NCBI RefSeq assembly: GCF_041737375.1
Contig: NZ_JBGSRV010000017.1
Span: 1 to 44,275, forward strand
From: Vampirovibrio sp041737375
GTDB lineage: Bacteria > Cyanobacteriota > Vampirovibrionia > Vampirovibrionales > Vampirovibrionaceae
DNA: 44,275 bases
Direction of reading: 5' to 3'
Below the pieces are notes generated by a model. It was not told the origin of the DNA. It worked only from the letters and a program-made list of their open reading frames with translations, and ran no database searches. Below, piece after piece: positions 31,802-41,457 of this stretch. The position numbers and the translations under genes were made by a program. Positions within the stretch are counted from its first letter, which is position 1; the number at the start of each line of letters is the position of its first letter.

Positions 31802-32782
31802 TTATTCCAGTAATTTTTTCTTCAGCAGTTCGATATGCTCTTTAATTTCCGCTTCTTCTTCGGTATCGGTGCCAATTTGCAAATAGGTTTCAAACATTTT
31901 AATGGCGTTGGCGTACTGTCCGGCCTTTTGGTAGGCGTAGCCCAGGTTGTTATAGGCGTTTCCGTAGGCCGGATCAATTTCAATGGCCTTTTGGTAATGC
32001 TGGATGGCTTCCGGCATTTGTTCCTGGCAATAGTTGGCCAATCCCAACTGGTTATAGGCTTTGGCGTAGTTGGGGTCAATTTCAATGGCTTTTTCGCTGT
32101 AAAAAATAGTGCTTTCCCAATCCCCTTGTTTAGCCAGAGAAATGGATAAATCGTAATTGGCTTCCAGATTATTGGGATCCAGCTCCAGTACTTTTTTAAA
32201 GCTGTCAATCGCTTCTGACAGCTGTACAGCTTGATCTTGCAGTTTGCCCAAAAACAGGAAGCCGTTGATATTTTCAGGATCATATTCGGTGGCCTTTATG
32301 TAGGCGGCTATGGCTTCTTCCGTTTTTTTCTGTCCCTCATACACCAGACCCAGGGTGTAATGACAATCCGGGTCTTCCGGGTAAAATTCCAGGGCGGTTA
32401 ATAACAGCTGCTCGGCTTCCGGGTATTCCTTATTTTCGTAAGCCAGCAAAGCCAGATTATAAAGGGAATCCAAATCTTCTGGCAACAGCTCCAGCACGTT
32501 TTGGAAGCAGTCTCTGGCGTTTTCTTTATCCTCCAGCTGTAAATAAATTAACCCCAAATTATAATGAGCATCTGAAAAATTCGAATTCATTTCCAAAGAG
32601 CGCAAAAGCAGGGTGACTGCCTTGTCCAGATTGCCCCCTTTGTAACAGTCAATCGCTTTGTTGTAATACCAGCTTGAGCTGCGATTGCTGATGCGTATAT
32701 AAACTACCAACCCGGCCACGACGAGACAGCAGGCGATTCCGCCTGTGACCATTAAAATCACGCCAAAGGTTTGAGGGTTCAT
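31802..32782 (-). CDS. membrane-anchored tetratricopeptide-repeat protein
   Basis: 326 residues. An N-terminal membrane segment (FGVILMVTGGIACCLVVAGLVVYI) is followed by about eight TPR units from residue 38 onward, e.g. WYYNKAIDCYKGGNLDKAV, AHYNLGLIYLQLEDKENA, YNNLGYAYQKAGQYANAI. TPR arrays bind other proteins; partners are unknown. The gene precedes nothing on its strand except the tRNA region; lptC lies upstream with about 35 bp between, so the two may be one transcript. Confidence 0.85.
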   Translation of the reverse strand: MNPQTFGVILMVTGGIACCLVVAGLVVYIRISNRSSSWYYNKAIDCYKGGNLDKAVTLLLRSLEMNSNFSDAHYNLGLIYLQLEDKENARDCFQNVLELLPEDLDSLYNLALLAYENKEYPEAEQLLLTALEFYPEDPDCHYTLGLVYEGQKKTEEAIAAYIKATEYDPENINGFLFLGKLQDQAVQLSEAIDSFKKVLELDPNNLEANYDLSISLAKQGDWESTIFYSEKAIEIDPNYAKAYNQLGLANYCQEQMPEAIQHYQKAIEIDPAYGNAYNNLGYAYQKAGQYANAIKMFETYLQIGTDTEEEAEIKEHIELLKKKLLE

Positions 32783-32817
32783 GGTTTGGTTGCATCCAGA
32801 AGTGTGTAAACTTCAGG

Positions 32818-33408
32818 TTATATAGCACTTAAGGAGGAAGTAACGCCTCCTTCTAAAGATATATTAGAGAAATCCAGCGTAAACCGACAGGTCTGGGCGG
32901 TGGATTTTCCTTCAGGAAAAGTCATTTCGACTCCTCCGGTTGCAGTAACCAATTCTGTTTTTGCGTTCCAGGACATGGTGGGCGCTTTGAGGGTGCCCCC
33001 TTTTCCACCGGTTTCCGGCTTTTGTTTGGAGGCCGCAATGACCCCGCCACTCAGCGTGACCTGGTTATTGTTGGTTAAATATTTGCCATGAGGCGCACTG
33101 AATGCCAAAACGGGTTTGCCCTCAGCGTTATAAAACTCCCCTTTTACATCGTTCAGCAAGGCTTCGGAGTTATCCTCGCTATAAGTGGCGGTGGCGGCAT
33201 CCAGCTTCCACTTTTTAACGTTCCCCTCTGTTACGGTGAAAGAGGCATTTTTGCCGGTCATGGTCGGGTTTTTTTGAGCCGCTTGTTGCTGTTGTTTGCG
33301 AATGGCTTCTTCCCGCTTCAGGTTTTGGTCGGCGTTCCAAATGGACCAACCGCCGCCAATCAGCAGGATGATTAAAGCCAATAATATTAATTTACGGTAC
33401 GAATTCAT
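32818..33408 (-). CDS. lptC: LptC-like LPS-export protein
   Basis: 196 residues from the ATG at 33408. An N-terminal membrane anchor (LILLALIILLIGGGWSIW) is followed by a periplasmic beta-jellyroll: NASFTVTEGNVKKWKLDAATATYSED, LNDVKGEFYNAEGKPVLAFSAPHGKYLTNNNQVTLSGGV, SWNAKTELVTATGGVEMTF, the LptC/DUF1239 and OstA-like repeat pattern. LptC takes LPS from the LptBFG transporter to the LptA bridge. The assignment fits the lipid A genes in this window; lptA and lptB are not visible. Confidence 0.82.
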   Translation of the reverse strand: MNSYRKLILLALIILLIGGGWSIWNADQNLKREEAIRKQQQQAAQKNPTMTGKNASFTVTEGNVKKWKLDAATATYSEDNSEALLNDVKGEFYNAEGKPVLAFSAPHGKYLTNNNQVTLSGGVIAASKQKPETGGKGGTLKAPTMSWNAKTELVTATGGVEMTFPEGKSTAQTCRFTLDFSNISLEGGVTSSLSAI

Positions 33409-33642
33409 GAGGGGCCTGTTCGTGTTGAGTATTAGGGGGCAGGTTCCTGAAAGCAGGAAGGCTAAGGGCATCATACCAAAATTCTCCCACGGGAGGCACC
33501 TTGTTTTTACTTGCATGCATGCGGGGTGAGCTTTACCATGGGTGAGCCCAACCTAAGGCGAATGAGCTGGTTTATCGGCCTGCTTTCTTTAATAAGGGTT
33601 TAAATACGACCTTTGGAATTGCTAAATTAGTCATAAAAAGGA

Positions 33643-34044
33643 ATGATCGTGTCCTCGGAGTTCTCCAGTACTTCCCTAATTATGAAAAACCTGCGGGTTC
33701 TGGTGGTGGATGACGATGCCGATATTCTCTTTTTGGCTAAGCTTTTTCTGGAATCAGCGGGTTGTGTGGTAATGGACTGTTTGGAGCCGAAGTTAGCTTT
33801 AGCGGCCTTGGAAACCGAAAGCGTGGATTTGTTACTGACCGATTTTCGAATGCCCGGCAGTATCAGCGGGCTGGAGTTGGCCCACTTGGCCACCCGCCTG
33901 CATCCTCAGCTTAAAGTGATTATCGCCACGGGCATGGGCCCGGATTTTTGCCAAGAAATTGGAGCGGAGGGCTTTATGGTTCTGGAGAAACCATACAACC
34001 GGGATCATCTGGTACGAACCATTCAAACCTTGTTTGCGGAGTGA
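33643..34044 (+). CDS. single-domain response regulator (CheY-like)
   Basis: About 133 residues at most. Receiver domain: LVVDDDADILFLAK (acidic pair), phospho-acceptor Asp in LLLTDFRMPG, the Thr/Ser of IIATGMGPD and Lys in VLEKPYN. No output domain, so it signals by protein contact. Start is ambiguous: ATG at 33643 sits directly on the AAAAGGA, GTG at 33649 is better spaced from it, and ATG at 33682 matches the domain start. It overlaps the 3' end of the convergent gene by 22 bp. No histidine kinase is nearby. Confidence 0.88.
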   Translation: MIVSSEFSSTSLIMKNLRVLVVDDDADILFLAKLFLESAGCVVMDCLEPKLALAALETESVDLLLTDFRMPGSISGLELAHLATRLHPQLKVIIATGMGPDFCQEIGAEGFMVLEKPYNRDHLVRTIQTLFAE

Positions 34045-34853
34045 ACATTTGTGGCATGAGGCTGTGGCAGCCAATGTCCGTCGCTCAGTACATTTTGTAG
34101 CGCTTGGTGCGCTTTTTGCAGGGCGGGCTTAAACAGTAGAGAAATCTGGTTGTTCAATGCCAAAAAACAGTTCTGCAACCGCTCCACCGCTTGGCTGAGC
34201 CTTTCCTGGTCGGCTTGGGTTCTCAGTAGCCCGGCGTTCACGCATTGGCGAATTACATCGATTAGTACTACTTTGTGGGCCACCTGATGCAGTTTGAGAA
34301 TATCCAGCAGGGGCCATTCCGGGTGGTTCAAATCTGCTTCCAGTGCCTGCAGGAAGGGCTCTTTTAAATGCTCCCACACTTCTGGGCGAGCAAGGATGGT
34401 TTGGGCCAGCCGCTGGCCAGCCTGCTGCCGTTGGGAAGGCGCTTGGCGGAAATCAGTGAGGGGTTCCAGAAAGTGGGCGTGATCCAGAAACGGCAGCTTT
34501 TTGCTTTCCATTAACTGCTGGAATATAGCGCTGCGGGGCTTGGAAAACCCATCTTCCTCCTGAAAAACCAGTTGACCATTTTGATAGAAGGACCAAAGGG
34601 GTTTATTCTGCCAGGAATCGGTTTCCCATAAAAGCAGGTATAAAGTGCTTTTTGAGGTGTCCCAACCTGCGGTCCACTGTCTGGCCCGGTTTCCAAACAG
34701 CATGCCCAGCGGGTCATGATATTCTGAGGAAAGCCGTTGCCACCGGTTTTGAAGCAGGTTTTGCAGCAAAGCGTCAGCCTCTTCGGGAAACAATCGGGTG
34801 TTTTCCGGGCGCTGCGGGTTGGCTTGGGCTGGGTGGGTGGCAAAGGTAGACAT
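34023..34853 (-). CDS. hypothetical protein
   Basis: 276 residues, soluble. Middle region YLLLWETDSWQNKPLWSFYQNGQLVFQEEDGFSK is beta-rich; the C-terminal half is helical and Leu/Gln-rich (AVERLQNCFLALNNQISLLFKPALQKAHQAL). No catalytic motif recognised. The gene ends inside the convergent response-regulator gene. No good ribosome-binding site is seen at the ATG. Confidence 0.65.
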   Translation of the reverse strand: MSTFATHPAQANPQRPENTRLFPEEADALLQNLLQNRWQRLSSEYHDPLGMLFGNRARQWTAGWDTSKSTLYLLLWETDSWQNKPLWSFYQNGQLVFQEEDGFSKPRSAIFQQLMESKKLPFLDHAHFLEPLTDFRQAPSQRQQAGQRLAQTILARPEVWEHLKEPFLQALEADLNHPEWPLLDILKLHQVAHKVVLIDVIRQCVNAGLLRTQADQERLSQAVERLQNCFLALNNQISLLFKPALQKAHQALQNVLSDGHWLPQPHATNVHSANKV

Positions 34854-35012
34854 TATTTCAGTGTATAAGGCCCCGCACTAAAAGCAAAGAAGCCGATAGT
34901 GCCATTGCTAATGCTGAAATAAAACCCGTCACCCCTGATTTGTTGCGACCCCATCGCTCGGCTGAACTACCCTTCAGCAACAAGGCGCTGTGCCTTGCTT
35001 GCCCTAGTGGCC

Positions 35013-35801
35013 TTAGGCGTTTTTCCAAACTGCGGCGCGCTTTTCCTGAAAGGCGCGCATGCCCTCTTTTTGATCGGCAGAGGCGAACAACAGGTAAAAT
35101 AAATGCCGTTCGTAGTCCAACCCGTCTTCCAGCGGTGTTTCAAAGGCTTTTAAAATGGCTTTTTTGGCCAGTTGAACGGCCATGGCGGGTTTTTCGGCAA
35201 TGATTTTGGCCAAGGCCATGGCCTCTGCAATGGTTTGGCTGTCGGGTACAATTTTGTTGATTAAGCCCATATCCAGCGCTTCTTGCGCTTTAAAGGGCCG
35301 TCCTGTCAAAATTAATTCCATGGCTTTGGCTTTGCCCGCCACTCGGGTTAAGCGCTGGGTGCCGCCTGCCCCGGGAATCACCCCAATGTTAATTTCCGGC
35401 TGCCCAAAGCGGGCGCTTTCCCCGGCGATAATCAAATCGCACATCATGGCCACTTCGCAGCCGCCCCCCAATGCGTAGCCGTTAATGGCGGCAATCACCG
35501 GCTTTTTTAAAAGTCGAATGCGATCCCAAACCGCCAGATCATTGGCAGCCATCATCTCAATGGCAGAGGCGCCTGCCATTTGCTTAATATCAGCGCCAGC
35601 GGCAAAAACGGTTTCGCCCCCCGTTAATACCATGCAACCAATCTGCTCATCCGTGTCAAAGCGCTCCAGAGACGTTACCAACTCCTTCATCAAGTCTGGG
35701 TTCAGGGCGTTTAACGCTTCTGGCCGATGAAGTTGCAACACCCCCACCCGGTCCAGCTGGTGAACCTGAATATAGTTTAGGGGGGTAGCGGCTTGGCTCA
35801 T
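35013..35801 (-). CDS. enoyl-CoA hydratase/isomerase family protein (crotonase)
   Basis: 262 residues, the family's usual length. Crotonase motifs: the oxyanion-hole strand TVFAAGADIKQMAG, then AAINGYALGGGCEVAMMCDLIIA and FGQPEINIGVIPGAGGTQRLTRVAGKAKAMELILTGR with the two catalytic Glu (CE and PE). It probably hydrates a short-chain enoyl-CoA in beta-oxidation or amino-acid breakdown; the substrate is not shown. The neighbour upstream on the same strand (35805-36182) ends 3 bp before it. Confidence 0.92.
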   Translation of the reverse strand: MSQAATPLNYIQVHQLDRVGVLQLHRPEALNALNPDLMKELVTSLERFDTDEQIGCMVLTGGETVFAAGADIKQMAGASAIEMMAANDLAVWDRIRLLKKPVIAAINGYALGGGCEVAMMCDLIIAGESARFGQPEINIGVIPGAGGTQRLTRVAGKAKAMELILTGRPFKAQEALDMGLINKIVPDSQTIAEAMALAKIIAEKPAMAVQLAKKAILKAFETPLEDGLDYERHLFYLLFASADQKEGMRAFQEKRAAVWKNA

Positions 35802-35804
35802 GGC

Positions 35805-36182
35805 TTAATTATCGCTGATGGTGCGTTCAAAAATATCGGCGCTCAAGGCTTTATTACGGGTAAAAGGATTGTTGGCCTCATTGTTTTTCACGATTTCAAT
35901 GGGCTGAATGTCCTGACCCGTCAGTTTGCGGTGCAAATTCCGTAAAAAGCCACTACTGTAAGGCAGGGATTTGGAATTTTCCTGATGCGCGACCAGTTCC
36001 ACAATGCCATGGTCGTTACCATGATCAGTCTGATCGACTCGTTTAATGAAGACATCCAGGTTTTCACCAAACAGGTCATGAGAATCTTTTTTAAGCCGTT
36101 CAGCCTCCAGTTGTCGCAGCACTTGCGGCTGAACGCCCGAAAAGCGAAGAATTCTTTTTGATAAGGGGCTTAACGGATCCAT
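35805..36182 (-). CDS. hypothetical protein upstream of the crotonase
   Basis: 125 residues; AAAGGA about 10 nt before the ATG. Basic and helical (KRILRFSGVQPQVLRQLEAERLKKDSHDLFGENLDVFIKR), with a polar C-terminus. It ends 3 bp before the crotonase start and is likely cotranscribed. No family recognised. Confidence 0.6.
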   Translation of the reverse strand: MDPLSPLSKRILRFSGVQPQVLRQLEAERLKKDSHDLFGENLDVFIKRVDQTDHGNDHGIVELVAHQENSKSLPYSSGFLRNLHRKLTGQDIQPIEIVKNNEANNPFTRNKALSADIFERTISDN

Positions 36183-36572
36183 TTGGGGAATTCCTTTTTA
36201 AATTTATTTGTTGCGTATTAAATAACCAAAACAAACTACGGGATCACTCGTAGATGAGCAAAAACAGCATTATTACTTTACAAATGCTCGCAACATCAGG
36301 GCGATACCCGACTTGAAATGGCATTCAAAGCCATGAGCCGAGCTGCTTTTCATGTTTTACGCCTACTGTTTTTACACGTTAAGGCGCTGATTTTTAGAAA
36401 AATGGATAACAGGCTTTTGCTTTGTAAAGTTAAAAAAATATTTATTAAGTACCGGCTAATTCTACCTGAAAAATAAGGCAAGTCAAATTCTTAACTGTTT
36501 GATTATACAAAGGATGGCCTGTTTTGGGGGGATTTAAAAAGCACGGTAATATATATAAATGAGCGGGCTTTC
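36183..36572. other. non-coding AT-rich stretch
   Basis: About 390 bases without a supported gene. It lies downstream of the thioesterase operon and upstream of the 125-residue gene, so it should hold that gene's promoter and the operon's end. No clear terminator hairpin with a T-run is seen. It is much more AT-rich than the flanking genes. Confidence 0.4.
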
Positions 36573-37457
36573 TTAAAGCTTGCTGGGAAAGCCATCCAGT
36601 TGATCTCGTAACTGGAGGGCAAAGCGGGCCAATGCTTTTTCGGTAACGCTGAGGCGAAGGGTCAAAGTGTCCTGCTTGCCGCTGGGCAAATCGAGGTTCA
36701 ATTGGGACAAACGAACCACACAATCAGAGGTTCCCGGCTCCCCGGCATCCGCCCAAGCCAGCTCTAACACGGGTTCCAAAAAATCAGACTGAAAACTGCC
36801 GCTTTGGCCTTTGCCAAGTCGGGTGGCCGCCTCCAGCCATTCTTCAATTTCATGTCTCAGTAAAAAAGGGCCTTTGTAGGTTTGGGGTGCTTGATGAGGG
36901 GCAAAGGCGCTGATCTGGCAAATCAGCCATTCATCATAACGAGAGCAGGGAAACTGGCCGGTTTCCCACTTTAAAATTTCAAATCGAAAGCCGCTTTGGC
37001 CATCGGCTGAAAGCAGTTCGGCCATCGGCACGGTGAGGGGTGGGTTGGGGGTGTTTTTTTCGGGGGGCGAAAAATCTTGAACCACCGCATACAACTTGCT
37101 GGCCTGAACCAGTGCCTGAGTTAAAGCCCCTTCCCCGATTTGAACCTGCTGATGCCACGCTTGCACCCGGCTAACCACTTTGGTATTGCCCACATGGGTA
37201 ACCGTTGAGCGCACCCGAACGGTGGCCCCAACCGGTGTAGCGGCCATGTGCTTTAAATCAATGTGATAGCCCACGCTCTCTTCGCCTGCTTCCAGATAGG
37301 GGGCCACTTGTTGTCTGGCGGCCCATTCCATGTGGTTTAACATGGCGGCGGTGGCATACAGGGGGTGAATGACCTGATCCCCGAACTTGGGCCTCATGTC
37401 CTCTTGTACCTGAATAAAAAACTCGTGAAAATCGCCTGCCTTCAGCCCTGGTTTCAT
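36573..37457 (-). CDS. FlK-like thioesterase domain protein with C-terminal extension
   Basis: 294 residues from the ATG at 37457, which overlaps the glcF stop (ATGA); AAGGA is 8 nt upstream. Residues of about 1-125 are a hotdog thioesterase of the fluoroacetyl-CoA thioesterase type: YATAAMLNHMEWAARQQV with the T/E pair, then SVGYHIDLKHMAATPVGATVRVRSTV with the His. The last 160 residues (from about YAVVQDFSPPEK) match nothing that I know. Translational coupling to glcF suggests a role linked to glycolate use, perhaps hydrolysing a 2-carbon acyl-CoA, but this is inference. Confidence 0.75.
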   Translation of the reverse strand: MKPGLKAGDFHEFFIQVQEDMRPKFGDQVIHPLYATAAMLNHMEWAARQQVAPYLEAGEESVGYHIDLKHMAATPVGATVRVRSTVTHVGNTKVVSRVQAWHQQVQIGEGALTQALVQASKLYAVVQDFSPPEKNTPNPPLTVPMAELLSADGQSGFRFEILKWETGQFPCSRYDEWLICQISAFAPHQAPQTYKGPFLLRHEIEEWLEAATRLGKGQSGSFQSDFLEPVLELAWADAGEPGTSDCVVRLSQLNLDLPSGKQDTLTLRLSVTEKALARFALQLRDQLDGFPSKL

Positions 37458-38785
37458 TGCGGGGTCCTTTTGGGGTTGAGGGGGGTGGTACTTTGGGGAG
37501 AGCGGTACGCTTGGGCCAGAATGGAAACAGGATGACGCACTTGCATGGGTAAATGGCTGTCCTGAATGCCTTTTTCCAGTTGCAGCATGCAGCCCGGATT
37601 GCCGGTGATTACCGTGGAAGCCCCGCCTTGATGACAAGCGGTTTGCAGGTGTTCCATTTTCACATCCAGTATTTCGCCGCTCAATTCAGGATGTTCCACG
37701 TTAAAAATACCGGCGCTGCCGCAGCAGGCTTCCATCTGGGTAAGTGGCACCAGTGTCACTCCCGGTATTTGGGCCAGCAATTGCATAGGTTCCTGTTTGA
37801 CTTTTTGGACATGATACAAATGGCAGGCCGCATGATAGGTGACGGTTTCGTGCATGGCGTAATTTTTAAAGGGGGCCAGCGGCTTTTTGGCCAGCAGTTC
37901 CATCACGTCTACCAGTCGTTCCGAAAACAAGGCCGCTTTTTCCGCAATCAGCGAATTGGTGGCCAGCAAATGGCCATATTCTTTCATGCTGGAGCCACAA
38001 CCGGCGGAGTTCACCACAATCCATTGGGGGTTCACTTTCAGGGTTTTTTCCACCAGCGCTTCGGCCAGTTGGCGGGTAATATCGGTTTCTCCGGCATGGT
38101 GGGCCAAGGCTCCGCAGCAGCCTTGCTCTGGAATGACTACCCAGTAGCCGTTAGCGGCCAGCACCTCAATGGTGTCCCAGTGCACCGGGTTGTAAAAAAT
38201 ATCCATTACGCAGCCGGTGAGCAGGGCCACGGTTTCCCCGGTGGGATCCCCAAAGCCAGCCCCCGCCCGGAGTGCTTTTCGGGCCGGAATTTCGGGCAGC
38301 AAGCCTTCCTGATGGGCCAGCGAGGGGGCTATGTTCAATAACCCCAGTTGGCGAACCATTTTTTGCAGGCCGCTGCGTTGATACAGCCTTAACAACTGCC
38401 CTCCCAGCACCAATAAACCATGATTGGGCAGGACTTGGCTGAAAATCAGTCGTTTGAAGGCCCGCAAGCCGCTGGTATCCTGCTGGGCCATGTCTTCACG
38501 GGTACTCAGTAGCAACTTGCCATACTGTACGCCAGAGGGGCAAACCGTTTCGCAGCCGTGGCAGGCCAAACACTGATCCAGATGGGGCTTGACCGCTTCG
38601 GGGGCCAGTTGGCCTTCCAGCAGTTTTTTCATTAAGTACAGCCGCCCACGAGGCGATTCCGCTTCTGAGCCGGTGACTTTATAGGTAGGACAGGCAGGCA
38701 GGCAGATGCCGCAATGGATACAAGCTTTTAGCTTGTCCAGTTCCAGTTGCAAGTGGGGCAGTGGGTTGGGGTTCATGGGACTCAC
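37454..38785 (-). CDS. glcF: glycolate oxidase iron-sulfur subunit
   Basis: 443 residues. Two [4Fe-4S] ferredoxin motifs: CIHCGICLPACP near residue 22 and CLACHGCETVCP near residue 70. Two CCG domains follow (TGCVMDIFYNP...GCCGALAHHAG, and ACHLYHV...CCGSAGIFN), the layout of GlcF/LutA/HdrD proteins. Its start GTG overlaps the glcE stop (GTGA); an ATG 9 nt later is an alternative. Electrons from GlcD/GlcE pass through this subunit to the quinone pool. Confidence 0.93.
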   Translation of the reverse strand: MSPMNPNPLPHLQLELDKLKACIHCGICLPACPTYKVTGSEAESPRGRLYLMKKLLEGQLAPEAVKPHLDQCLACHGCETVCPSGVQYGKLLLSTREDMAQQDTSGLRAFKRLIFSQVLPNHGLLVLGGQLLRLYQRSGLQKMVRQLGLLNIAPSLAHQEGLLPEIPARKALRAGAGFGDPTGETVALLTGCVMDIFYNPVHWDTIEVLAANGYWVVIPEQGCCGALAHHAGETDITRQLAEALVEKTLKVNPQWIVVNSAGCGSSMKEYGHLLATNSLIAEKAALFSERLVDVMELLAKKPLAPFKNYAMHETVTYHAACHLYHVQKVKQEPMQLLAQIPGVTLVPLTQMEACCGSAGIFNVEHPELSGEILDVKMEHLQTACHQGGASTVITGNPGCMLQLEKGIQDSHLPMQVRHPVSILAQAYRSPQSTTPLNPKRTPQ

Positions 38786-40011
38786 GATAAGGCTTGGGCT
38801 AAGGGCAATCTAGGCGTAAACAAAATGCCTTTGGGATCATAGCTCTTTTTTAAATCCCGTAGCAAGTGGCGCAAAACGGGTTGAGGGGGAATGTTAAACT
38901 CGGCGAAGATGGCGGTGGCTTCCGAGGTGGCGGTTACATCGCTTTTGGCGATTCGCAGGATCTGCAAAACGCCTTCAAACGGTTGGGCCTGTTCTTTCAG
39001 GTAGCGCAGGGCGGCAAAGGGCAGCCGGGTGGCGTGGATATAAACCAGTCCTGCCGCGGGGCGAACCTGAAGGCGCAGCTCCCCCAAGGAGCTTTGCTTG
39101 CTGATTTGGGTAACAAAGCCCTGCCATTGGTTGAGCGGAAAGGAAACCTCAATCAGGGTTTGCGCTTCCAGCTGGTTTTGCAATTCAAAAATCAGGGCCT
39201 GTCCGCTTCGGGTATCCAAAACAGAAGGTTTGGGGCCGCCCAATTGAGCCAATACCTCTTCGTACTGGGCAATAATCAGATCATCCCCGGTCACTTCAAT
39301 CAGCAGGAACCATTGCCATTTTTGCTGAAACAATTCGCACACATTCAGCGGCAGCTTACTGTCCATTAACCGGGTTAAAAAGCTGTAGGCGCTATTCAGG
39401 GATTCTAACTCGTACAGCCATTGCCTGCGGGCTTGGGGCAAGGCCGTCAGCTTCAGGGTAACCGAGGTTAGCACCCCAAAGGCGTGGTGTCCCCCAATGT
39501 GCAGCTTGGCTAGGTCGTATCCGGTTACGTTTTTAACCACATCCGCCCCGCTCACGGTTATTTGTCCATTGGGGGTGGCCAGTTCCGTTTTCAGCACATA
39601 ATCCCGTGGGTATCCCCGCAAGCCGGTTTCCAGCGCTGGTCGCTCTTCCGCTAAAATCTGGCCAATACTCATGTTGGGCGGGTAACTGAGCGGCCAGGTT
39701 TGTTGATGAGGCGCCACTACCGCCAACAATTCCCGGTAGGTCATGCCGCATTCCACTTGAATGATAAAATCCGCCACCGGGTGCTGGCGAACCTGATTGA
39801 GTGCTGATAAATCCAGCCACAAGGGTTCTGGCAACAGGGCGGCCTCTGTTTCGCTGAAGGCCACTGGTTTGTCTTGGGCCTCGCACCATTGCAACCATTG
39901 GGCCACTTGCGGGGCCGTTTGCGGGGTGAGCTTGTGCCCGTTTTTGCCTGCAAAATCCCAAGGCAAAGCCAGTTGGGGGGCTTGCGGGGCGGTGGATAAC
40001 TTTAAATCCAT
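38782..40011 (-). CDS. glcE: glycolate oxidase FAD-binding subunit
   Basis: 409 residues from the ATG at 40011 (GGAGG 6 nt upstream); it overlaps glcD by 10 nt. A PCMH-type FAD domain is visible: GMTYRELLAVVAPHQQTWPLSYPPNMSIGQILAEERPALETGLRGYPRDYVLKTELATPNGQI, TGYDLAKLHIGGHHAFGVLTSVTLKL (positions about 90-190, quoted in part). This is the shortened second flavoprotein subunit of the glycolate oxidase complex. It is a little longer than the E. coli subunit. Confidence 0.9.
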   Translation of the reverse strand: MDLKLSTAPQAPQLALPWDFAGKNGHKLTPQTAPQVAQWLQWCEAQDKPVAFSETEAALLPEPLWLDLSALNQVRQHPVADFIIQVECGMTYRELLAVVAPHQQTWPLSYPPNMSIGQILAEERPALETGLRGYPRDYVLKTELATPNGQITVSGADVVKNVTGYDLAKLHIGGHHAFGVLTSVTLKLTALPQARRQWLYELESLNSAYSFLTRLMDSKLPLNVCELFQQKWQWFLLIEVTGDDLIIAQYEEVLAQLGGPKPSVLDTRSGQALIFELQNQLEAQTLIEVSFPLNQWQGFVTQISKQSSLGELRLQVRPAAGLVYIHATRLPFAALRYLKEQAQPFEGVLQILRIAKSDVTATSEATAIFAEFNIPPQPVLRHLLRDLKKSYDPKGILFTPRLPLAQALS

Positions 40012-41447
40012 AAGCCCTCCCCGGTTAGCAGGCTGGGACTGATGGCATGGCGGGCCTCGCCGCAAGCGGTTCGCATGGGGAAAATCTTTTCCGGGTTGCT
40101 CAGGTTGGCCGGATCAAAAATGCGCTTCAGTTTTTTCATGGTTTCCAGCGATTCCGGGGAGAACTGTAAGGGCATTAGTTCGGATTTTTCAATGCCGATG
40201 CCGTGTTCTCCGCTTAGTGCGCCGCCCACCGCAAGGCAGGCATGCAGAATTTCTTCGCTCGCTTGCATGCCCCGCCGCACCTGATCGGCGTTGTCGGGGT
40301 CAAACAATACATGCGGATGCAGATTGCCATCGCCCGCATGAAAAACGTTGCAGATGATGACATCATAGCGCTCGGCCACTTCATAAATTTTTTCCAGTAA
40401 GGGAACCAGCTGGCTGCGGGGAATAACGGTATCATTCAGGTAAAAGGCAGGGGCGTAACGACCATAGGCCGCCACTGTGGCTTTACGGGCTTTCCATAAG
40501 GCGGCCCGCTCGTCTTCGGTTTCCCCAACCCGTATTTGGCTAACCTGATGGGCGGCCAGAATTTCCTTGAGCTTGATTTCATCGTGCAGTAACTGGGCCG
40601 GGTAGCCGTCCAGTTCAATCAGTAAAACCGCTTCGGCATTTTCGGGGAAGCCCACGTTGAAGGCCTGATTGACGGCCACCACGGTAAAAGCATCCATAAA
40701 CTCAAGAGCCGAGGGCATTAGTCCGCTTTGAATGATGCTGGCCACCGTGCCGCCCGCATCGGCCACACTGTTAAAGGCGGCCAGATAAACCCGCACTTTT
40801 TCAGGTACAGGGGTGAGTTTTACAATGGCTTGGGTAATCACCCCCAGAGTGCCTTCAGAACCCACCATTAAGCCCACCAGATTGGGGCCATGGCTGCGAC
40901 GGTTTTTGCCGCCCATCCAGGTGAGGGTGCCATCGGGCAAAACCACTTGCAGGGCTAAAATATGATCGGTGGTTACCCCGTATTTAATGCAGTGGATGCC
41001 CCCTGCGTTTTCGGCGATATTGCCCCCCAGCGTACAGGCGCTTTGAGAGGAAGGGTCCGGGGCGTAGAACAGGCCGTGCGCTTTTAAGGCCAAATTCAGG
41101 CTGGCGTTGATGACCCCCACTTCGACGGTAGCGGTGCGGTTGGCTTCGTCAATTTCGGTAATGCGATCCATGCGGTTCAGGCCAATTTGCACCCCGCCTT
41201 GCATGGGCAATGCTCCGCCGGAAAGCCCGGTGCCTGCCCCTCTGGCGGTATAAGGCACGTTGGCCTCAATGCAGGCTTGTACAATAAAGGCCACTTCTTC
41301 CGGGGTTTTGGGAAGGGCCACCAAATCCGGCTTTTTTTGAATCAAGACGCAGGCATCGCACTCATAGGTGGCGAGTTCTTCTGGTTTATCCAGAATATAT
41401 CTTGCTCCGAGTTTGTCGCGGAGCTTTCGAACCAATGCTTGCGACAT
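40002..41447 (-). CDS. glcD: glycolate oxidase FAD-linked catalytic subunit
   Basis: 481 residues from the ATG at 41447 (GAGAAAGG 6 nt upstream). FAD motif TARGAGTGLSGGALP, CTLGGNIAENAGGIHCIKYGVT, VGSEGTLGVITQAIVKL, and the C-terminal metal/substrate region VFHAGDGNLHPHVLFD and LSGEHGIGIEKSELM. This is the standard GlcD pattern; D-lactate dehydrogenases of the family look similar, but the order glcD-glcE-glcF on one strand supports glycolate. It oxidises glycolate to glyoxylate. Confidence 0.94.
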   Translation of the reverse strand: MSQALVRKLRDKLGARYILDKPEELATYECDACVLIQKKPDLVALPKTPEEVAFIVQACIEANVPYTARGAGTGLSGGALPMQGGVQIGLNRMDRITEIDEANRTATVEVGVINASLNLALKAHGLFYAPDPSSQSACTLGGNIAENAGGIHCIKYGVTTDHILALQVVLPDGTLTWMGGKNRRSHGPNLVGLMVGSEGTLGVITQAIVKLTPVPEKVRVYLAAFNSVADAGGTVASIIQSGLMPSALEFMDAFTVVAVNQAFNVGFPENAEAVLLIELDGYPAQLLHDEIKLKEILAAHQVSQIRVGETEDERAALWKARKATVAAYGRYAPAFYLNDTVIPRSQLVPLLEKIYEVAERYDVIICNVFHAGDGNLHPHVLFDPDNADQVRRGMQASEEILHACLAVGGALSGEHGIGIEKSELMPLQFSPESLETMKKLKRIFDPANLSNPEKIFPMRTACGEARHAISPSLLTGEGLWI

Positions 41448-41457
41448 GATGCCTTTC

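Noticed and set aside
37553..38341. 262-codon plus-strand frame opposite glcF
   Set aside because: GlcF on the other strand has full cofactor motifs; this frame gives a Phe/Gly/His-rich product with no recognisable fold.
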